Notes under the pieces: generated by a model
The model's input: only the letters and a program-made list of their open reading frames with translations
Databases searched by the model: none
What the model was told of the DNA's origin: nothing
Translations under genes and position numbers: made by a program
Assembly (NCBI RefSeq): GCF_045062745.1
Contig: NZ_JBJGED010000021.1
Location: 1 to 64,000 of the forward strand
Length of the DNA stretch: 64,000 bases
Reading direction: 5' to 3'
Source of the DNA: Paenibacillus_AA sp045062745
GTDB lineage: Bacteria; Bacillota; Bacilli; Paenibacillales; NBRC-103111
Part shown: positions 59,593-64,000 of the stretch, one piece after another
Layout of the letters: every line of letters begins with the position of its first letter
Position numbering within the stretch: the first letter of the stretch is position 1

Positions 59593-59970
59593 TTACGTTA
59601 CGTGGATGGAGCCTTGAACCAGGAGCATGCCGTTATACCCGGTCAGGCTTAAGTCTTGCGGGGCGAACGTCAACGTTTCCCCTTCGATGGAGACCGAAGA
59701 CGGCGTAATCGACATAGGCTCGAACGAATAACCGTTGATCAGCGACTTCGTCATGCCGGGCAGGATCGTGCCCAGGAATTGGGCGAGCGGCCAAGCGACC
59801 CCGGATAATATTTGCTCCGACACGTTCCCGGAAGGCGTCAGCCTCACAATGAAGTTGTCGACGTCCCTTACGGTGGCCCGCAAAGTCGTGTTGGAAAAGC
59901 TCAAACCAAGCTTCACACCCAGACGGGACGGCTGAGTCGTCGCGTCGTAGCTCAAACCGATATCAGACAT
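59593..59970 (-). CDS. small beta-rich protein, paralogue of the glycine-zipper protein
   Basis: A 125-aa protein with an amphipathic strand pattern. Its last ~30 residues (TFAPQDLSLTGYNGMLLVQG) match the downstream gene's product. The central AQFLGTILPGMTKSLINGYSF resembles the helix-turn region seen in TULIP-type lipid-binding domains, an inference from pattern only. ATG 59970 follows GGAGGAGG. Confidence 0.7.
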   Translation of the reverse strand: MSDIGLSYDATTQPSRLGVKLGLSFSNTTLRATVRDVDNFIVRLTPSGNVSEQILSGVAWPLAQFLGTILPGMTKSLINGYSFEPMSITPSSVSIEGETLTFAPQDLSLTGYNGMLLVQGSIHVT

Positions 59971-59995
59971 AAACAATCACCTCCTCCGGTTATGT

Positions 59996-60901
59996 TTAAT
60001 AGCTTTTGAAGGCGTCGGTAATGACACTCAGTACGTCCACCCCGGCACTTGCGGACACCTGAACGCCAATCGAAGCGTTAACCGTTGTCAAATCCGTTGG
60101 GGAGACGCTGGCCGATACGCTATTCAATTGGACATTGGCGTGGTAGCTCGCTTTCCCGATCCCGAAGCTTTGGCTGCCGGACGCACCGGTCGATTTGCCC
60201 TGCAGGCTTCTCGTTCCTTGATCGGCGAGCAGCTGCATCGTCCCCGGACTCATGAGCACGGAGAATCGGCCTCTCGGCAAGCTGCCGATCGCGGGCGGCT
60301 GCGGGGCCGGCTTGCCTGCCAAGCTCGCGGCTACGGCGAGCAGTCCGTTGCCCGCGGCCAGGACGAACGGGCCGAACGATACGCCCTGGAATTGGATGTT
60401 CGGCAGCTGCCTGCCCGAAAGCATCGTGCCTACCATGTCCAGGATGCGAGGGATGAGAATTTTATCGTAAATGACTTTGTCGATTTTGGAAGCTTGTGTG
60501 AGATCGATAACGACGGCGAGAGGTTCTATGGTGATGGAGTTTTGCGAGAGGCGAACCGTACAGATGGCATCGAAGGAGGTGGTCGTTTCCATGACGGAGC
60601 CGGATGCCGTTTTCTGAACCTTGATTTGCGGGATATGTACGACGATGGCTGGGGCTATTGGAGCTGTAAGAGTTCCGTCCTTTTTCACGGATGCATCCCA
60701 CTGGGCTTTCGTGGGAGCGTTCAGGCTTAGGAGGGGTGGGGCTTCCACACTCCAGCCTACTGTGGCATTCACTCCCGCAATTTGGATCGGCTGGTTGCCG
60801 CTGAACAGCTTGCTTCGGAAGCTGGGTCGCCCATACAGGGAGGCGACGATTCCATTGAGGGTAGACTCGTCGATGCAGATTGAGACGTCGAAGGCGCTCA
60901 T
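59996..60901 (-). CDS. TULIP-like (P47/BPI-type) protein
   Basis: A 301-aa protein starting MSAFDVSICIDESTL and sharing its layout with the next upstream product: an Asp-Val strand, LYGRPSFRSKLFSG, WSVEAPPLLSL, then DKVIYDKILIPRIL leading to a long helix and LPNIQFQGVSFGPFVLAAGNGLLAVAASL. That last pattern (helix, Pro-Xaa-Ile, paired strands) is typical of tubular lipid-binding TULIP domains. The IPRIL/ILPRI word and the nearby tryptophan strand recall clostridial P47. No signal peptide. Start ATG 60901 after AAGGAGAC. Confidence 0.65.
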   Translation of the reverse strand: MSAFDVSICIDESTLNGIVASLYGRPSFRSKLFSGNQPIQIAGVNATVGWSVEAPPLLSLNAPTKAQWDASVKKDGTLTAPIAPAIVVHIPQIKVQKTASGSVMETTTSFDAICTVRLSQNSITIEPLAVVIDLTQASKIDKVIYDKILIPRILDMVGTMLSGRQLPNIQFQGVSFGPFVLAAGNGLLAVAASLAGKPAPQPPAIGSLPRGRFSVLMSPGTMQLLADQGTRSLQGKSTGASGSQSFGIGKASYHANVQLNSVSASVSPTDLTTVNASIGVQVSASAGVDVLSVITDAFKSY

Positions 60902-60922
60902 ACAGGTCTCCTTTCGGCTCGG

Positions 60923-61858
60923 TTAAAAGGTTTTGGTCGCCGCAGTAACGGCGCATGGACCGCCTATACCAAGGGGCTTGAGGGTGGCGGTGAACCCGAA
61001 ACCGATATTGGCGCTGAGCTTCGTCCGATCGTCGGCATGGGTGGTGATCGAATCGACGCTGTTGACCTTCGCCTCCCATTCGTACTTCAAGACGCTTTTG
61101 TAATCCCCGTTGTCGGAAAAGATTTGATTGACGAGCTGCGACTGGGCAAGCTCGGAAGCGGCATTCTCCAACAAGGTTGGACTGAGCAGAAGAAACAGCG
61201 GTTGATTCGGCCACTGCACCCCGGTAATGTCGACCGTTTGTTTGGCTTTGAGGCTGGCCGCCAGGATGAGCTGATTGTTCTGAATCGCCGCTATGGGAGG
61301 CGTCAGCTCGATCGAGACGCCCGATTGGGAGAAGGAGAGCGGAGGAATGGTTAGGCCGGCCAGCATTTGCTGCGCTTGCGGCAAAATGCGGGGCAGGATG
61401 ACTTTGTTCAGGATGAATTTGTCCCAGCCCTTCATTTGCGTCTCGTCCAGCCATATCGATGCCGGGTAGAACGTAGCTTTACTGTCTTGGATAGCGAGGG
61501 TAGCGAACACAACGACCTTCGTCGTGCCGCTAACCGGCTGTGCGCTGCCCATTGTATAGCTCGCGGCGAACGTGGGCATGACGAGCTGAAACGCGTTCAC
61601 AGTCGGTCTCGCACCCGCATCCGGGTGATTGCCGCTGCTGTCGATGGACTGTGCCCATTGATCGGCCGGCGGCGGACTCAGATCGAACGTCGGCGGGGCT
61701 TGAATATCCCAGTCCGCGGTATAGGTTAGCTTATTGAACGTCCCGGTTTCGGTTCCTTTGAAAAATTTGGCGCGTGCGCCAGGATCCGCGTGAAGCTGTG
61801 CGGCTCCTTTGTCAAGCGTCGTACTGTTTAGACCAACCGCTACGTCGTATTGGCTCAC
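60923..61858 (-). CDS. TULIP-like (P47/BPI-type) protein, paralogue
   Basis: A 311-aa paralogue of the neighbouring TULIP-like protein. It begins MSQYDVAVGLNSTTLDKGAA, then LHADPGARAKFFKG and YTADWDIQAPPTFDLSPP, and has DKFILNKVILPRIL followed by GLTIPPLSFSQSGVSIELTPP. The shared order of motifs shows a duplication, although identity is low. Start GTG 61858 follows GAGGGAG. It lies 13 bp after the peptidase gene. Lipid or isoprenoid binding is the inferred role. Confidence 0.65.
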   Translation of the reverse strand: MSQYDVAVGLNSTTLDKGAAQLHADPGARAKFFKGTETGTFNKLTYTADWDIQAPPTFDLSPPPADQWAQSIDSSGNHPDAGARPTVNAFQLVMPTFAASYTMGSAQPVSGTTKVVVFATLAIQDSKATFYPASIWLDETQMKGWDKFILNKVILPRILPQAQQMLAGLTIPPLSFSQSGVSIELTPPIAAIQNNQLILAASLKAKQTVDITGVQWPNQPLFLLLSPTLLENAASELAQSQLVNQIFSDNGDYKSVLKYEWEAKVNSVDSITTHADDRTKLSANIGFGFTATLKPLGIGGPCAVTAATKTF

Positions 61859-61871
61859 GATTTCATCTCCC

Positions 61872-62465
61872 TCATGATCTTATCGTTCCGGCAGTCGGCG
61901 GACACGTCCAGTACGTCCCTCGCCAGTATCCGCCGGTGCCCCGGTAATGAGCCGGGAACGCGTCGAACTGCTGTACGGACGGACCGAGCAACGGATCCTC
62001 CACGAACAGTTCGCGGGAGCCGGCGCTATACCCGGTGACAACCGCATAATGCGAGCCGCCGGTTTTCCAATCCACTGCCAGGCAGACCGGCCGGCCGGTG
62101 TCGATCTCCGCCTGAATCCGCTCGAACGCCGGTCTGCCCGGACTCCAATGGCTGAAGCAGCCGACCAGCTTCAGAGCCTCGTCGAGCATCGCGGTTGCAT
62201 CGCAGCGGGCGCGCGTGTGCGGGTCCTCGCGGATGCCGGTGCAGTCCAGCCCGAGCAGCGTGCCGGCTACTTCGTGCTGCGACAGATGCGGCAGGCCGTA
62301 GTAATCGCCGAGCGATGCGGCTATGGCCGCCCAGCACCAATGCTCCAGCTCTTGCCGCTGCAGGGCGAGGTCGAGCACGTACGTCTCCTTCTCGCCTACG
62401 GGGACTCTGGCACCGCCGGAATAAACTTCCCGCTTGGCTGCAGGCGGCTCGATCCTCCATCTCAT
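61872..62465 (-). CDS. papain-like (C39-type) cysteine peptidase
   Basis: A 197-aa protein with a papain-fold active site: Gln in ALQRQELEHWCWAAIAAS (Cys44 in the WCWA motif), His139 in GGSHYAVVTGY and Asp157 in VEDPL. The WCWAA form is seen in stand-alone peptidases and effectors of the C39/C70 type rather than housekeeping proteases. No signal peptide. It is the first gene of the operon. ATG 62465 lies a few bases after GGGGGTGAAAAGG. Confidence 0.78.
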   Translation of the reverse strand: MRWRIEPPAAKREVYSGGARVPVGEKETYVLDLALQRQELEHWCWAAIAASLGDYYGLPHLSQHEVAGTLLGLDCTGIREDPHTRARCDATAMLDEALKLVGCFSHWSPGRPAFERIQAEIDTGRPVCLAVDWKTGGSHYAVVTGYSAGSRELFVEDPLLGPSVQQFDAFPAHYRGTGGYWRGTYWTCPPTAGTIRS

Positions 62466-62486
62466 GATCCTTTTCACCCCCTTCCT

Positions 62487-62527
62487 TTTACACACATGTA
62501 AACTATATCCTAGTAAGATTTTGTCAA
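62487..62527 (-). promoter_or_regulatory. candidate promoter and operator of the large operon
   Basis: A perfect -35 word TTGACA (62527-62522) faces left. No perfect -10 follows at 16-18 bp. The palindrome TTTACACACATGTAAA (62487-62502), with perfect TTTACA/TGTAAA arms, covers the expected -10 to +1 region and could bind a repressor. Confidence 0.5.
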
Positions 62528-62669
62528 CAATGCTCCGTTGGACCTTGTAATCGGACAGAAACATAAAAAAAACCGCCGATTTCGACGACCATTTTTGGTA
62601 CCATTTTCCTATTCTAATTTACAATCGCCATGATGCCAGGCTTTGCCGGCCATCGATGGCAAACAAAAA

Positions 62670-62716
62670 ATCAGCGGGGCTTCAGGACTAGTTCTTCGTC
62701 CCAAAGAGCCGCTGAT
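62670..62716 (-). terminator. terminator of the enolase-superfamily gene
   Basis: On the minus strand ATCAGCGG pairs with CCGCTGAT, with a partly paired interior, followed by TTTTTTG. The surrounding 62466-62740 gap holds no gene. Confidence 0.75.
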
Positions 62717-62740
62717 CAGTGCTGCAATTATGGCCGTTTT

Positions 62741-64000
62741 CTAGCTTCGGAACGCCGGTTCGGGGAGGGTCCGCGCGATTTCATCGAGCCGATACCCGAA
62801 GCCGGGACCGCCAATCGTATGCAGACGAACCGTCCCGTTACGCCGCTCGTAAAGGCCGGGATGCACGGCGGCCTCCGCTCGCGAGGCTTCCGGGTAGAAC
62901 TGCATCCCGTTCGTCTCGACCCCCATGATCGTGCCGGCGTAAGCGCCGAGGAGCAGGTGCGGGATTTGCGCCAGCATCGGATTCGTAAGATCCTGAACCA
63001 TCAGGGTCATGCCATGCGCCTTCGCCCATACGAGGCTGAGCAGAGCCCCCGTCTGCGTCTTGCAAGTCTTAAGCGCCACGCCCGTCCAGCCGAGCTCGCG
63101 TCCCAGGCGAACGAGCTCCCAATCATGGGCGCTCTCATCCATGAACAGGGGCTTCCGTGCGCTGACGCTGCGGACGTCGAGCCGGTGGGCGTGCAGATCG
63201 TAAGGGAACGGCTGCTCGATGTACAAAATCGATTTGTAAATGTCCGGCTGCTCCAGCATCAATCGGTCGAGTATCGCCGTCACATAGGCCGGATCCTGCA
63301 CCTGGCAGTTGAAGTCGGCTGTAAGCCAGACGACTCCGTTCGTGAGGGCGATTCGCCCTACTTGCAGCAGTCGGTCGTAATCCCAGGCCGCGTCGTTGCC
63401 GGTCAGCTTGATCTTCAGGCACGTCAGCCCGTCCCGCTCGATCCAATCCTCCAGGGCGTACGGATAGCCGTCGTCCGGCTCCGCTCCGGTCAGCTCATGG
63501 CGGAACAGCATGTCCTTGCCGCCGACCAGGTGCCACGCCGGGACCTGCTGCGCAGGCTTGACCAGGAACTGCTCCGGGTATAGCCCTTCGAAGCTTGCTG
63601 ACGATCCGGCAGCGGGCGTAAGATAGGCTCCCAAATCACGGTTCATGTAAGCGGCGTTGTACGTCTCGTACACGGGGACGCCGTTCACTTGGCCAAATCC
63701 GTCATGCAGCGCCAGATCGAAGGCCGAGAAGCATACGAGCGCAGCTAAGTACGGCAGCGGCTCGGACAAGCCCGACTCGGCATTGAAGCGATCCACGAGT
63801 CCCGGGAGCCGTTCCTGCATGTACCGGTGGCCCAGCTCGAATGCATGGCCACTCTCCGCCCAGCCCGACAAATCCCGGGCGATATGCAGGCAGAACGACT
63901 TCAGCGCTTGCTCCCGCACCTCATAGCCGAGCGAACTCGGCCATACCCATTGCACGCTGAGCGGGGTTTCGCCCCAGCCGTCGGCCTCCCCGCCTTGCCG
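62741..64000 (-). CDS. enolase-superfamily (MR/MLE-type) enzyme, 5' end beyond the window
   Basis: The leftward frame stays open to the right edge, reading DGWGETPLSVQWVW just before the first internal GTG at 63955, so the gene starts outside the window (420 codons visible including stop). DGxGEaPLS is a typical N-terminal block of mandelate racemase/muconate lactonizing enzymes. The barrel has CLKIKLTG (Lys-x-Lys), metal ligands in LTADFNCQ (Asp) and IEQPFP (Glu), and LFMDESAHD (Asp-Glu) before LGWTGVALKTCKTQTG. Likely a dehydratase, epimerase or racemase; substrate unknown. It has its own terminator and is not part of the operon downstream. Confidence 0.88.
   Translation of the reverse strand, partial: RQGGEADGWGETPLSVQWVWPSSLGYEVREQALKSFCLHIARDLSGWAESGHAFELGHRYMQERLPGLVDRFNAESGLSEPLPYLAALVCFSAFDLALHDGFGQVNGVPVYETYNAAYMNRDLGAYLTPAAGSSASFEGLYPEQFLVKPAQQVPAWHLVGGKDMLFRHELTGAEPDDGYPYALEDWIERDGLTCLKIKLTGNDAAWDYDRLLQVGRIALTNGVVWLTADFNCQVQDPAYVTAILDRLMLEQPDIYKSILYIEQPFPYDLHAHRLDVRSVSARKPLFMDESAHDWELVRLGRELGWTGVALKTCKTQTGALLSLVWAKAHGMTLMVQDLTNPMLAQIPHLLLGAYAGTIMGVETNGMQFYPEASRAEAAVHPGLYERRNGTVRLHTIGGPGFGYRLDEIARTLPEPAFRS

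Noticed and set aside
44982..62465. Botulinum-type or Tc insecticidal toxin locus
   Set aside because: No neurotoxin, haemagglutinin, OrfX set or TcA/B/C protein was recognised. Only the P47-like pattern of two genes recalls such loci.
44982..62465. Phage tail-like contractile injection system
   Set aside because: No sheath, tube, baseplate, spike or AAA+ ATPase gene is present, despite the lysozyme-like protein.

Overview
The window looks like chromosomal DNA of a spore-forming, GC-rich member of the Paenibacillaceae (Paenibacillus or Cohnella type). Reasons: the B. subtilis-like order yqhQ-yqhP-yqhO-mntR; a gerP spore-germination operon behind a sigma-K-type promoter; CcpN; Zur; a methionyl T-box; TPP and cobalamin riboswitches; Bacillus-type class Ib ribonucleotide reductase; and strong purine-rich ribosome binding sites with frequent GTG and TTG starts. 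No rRNA, tRNA, CRISPR array, intact insertion sequence or prophage was seen.

Layout. 1-258: start of a leftward gene coding for Gly-Lys-Glu triplets, made of a 9-bp tandem repeat. 0.4-14.6 kb: housekeeping and metal homeostasis. This holds YqhQ, a small membrane protein, a patatin-like lipase, MntR, a Zur-boxed znuA-znuC-znuB-ccdA operon, MetRS with a T-box leader, zur-yidD, and a divergent pair of Fur-boxed siderophore-uptake transcripts. 14.6-18.9 kb: pyruvate phosphate dikinase with CcpN and the dikinase regulatory protein. 18.9-20.0 kb: gene-free, with about eleven copies of a ~51-bp imperfect tandem repeat. 20.0-24.4 kb: gerPA-B-C-D-E, an Hsp20-like protein and a soluble PAS sensor kinase. 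24.5-30.0 kb: an alpha/beta hydrolase, then two Gfo/Idh/MocA dehydrogenases coupled to a neutral-ceramidase-like enzyme, with a divergent AraC regulator. 30.0-33.9 kb: nrdI-nrdE-nrdF behind an adenosylcobalamin riboswitch and terminator. 33.9-39.0 kb: two tandemly duplicated orphan lipoprotein solute-binding proteins, each with a cre-like site, and an SGNH hydrolase. 39.2-44.4 kb: a DUF4282-like membrane protein, then a TPP-riboswitch thiamine operon thiF-thiE-thiS-thiG-thiO-thiD. 44.5-45.0 kb: a gene-free segment bounded by perfect 13-bp inverted repeats.

45.0-62.5 kb is the most unusual part: thirteen leftward, tightly packed genes that look like one operon. In transcription order they are a papain-like cysteine peptidase, two paralogous proteins that look TULIP-like (lipid-binding tubular fold, resembling clostridial P47), two small related proteins (one with a glycine zipper), a 463-aa unknown, a polyprenyl diphosphate synthase, a 565-aa unknown, a nitrilase-fold protein, a 1255-aa beta-rich protein, a fusion of a VAO/PCMH flavin oxidase with a class I isoprenoid-synthase-like domain, a lysozyme-like protein with four C-terminal repeats, and a multi-pass membrane protein. 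My working idea is that the operon makes an oxidised isoprenoid or terpenoid and moves or deploys it with lipid-binding proteins. That is inference. The window ends inside an enolase-superfamily gene.

Protein family calls were made by reading motifs, without database searches.
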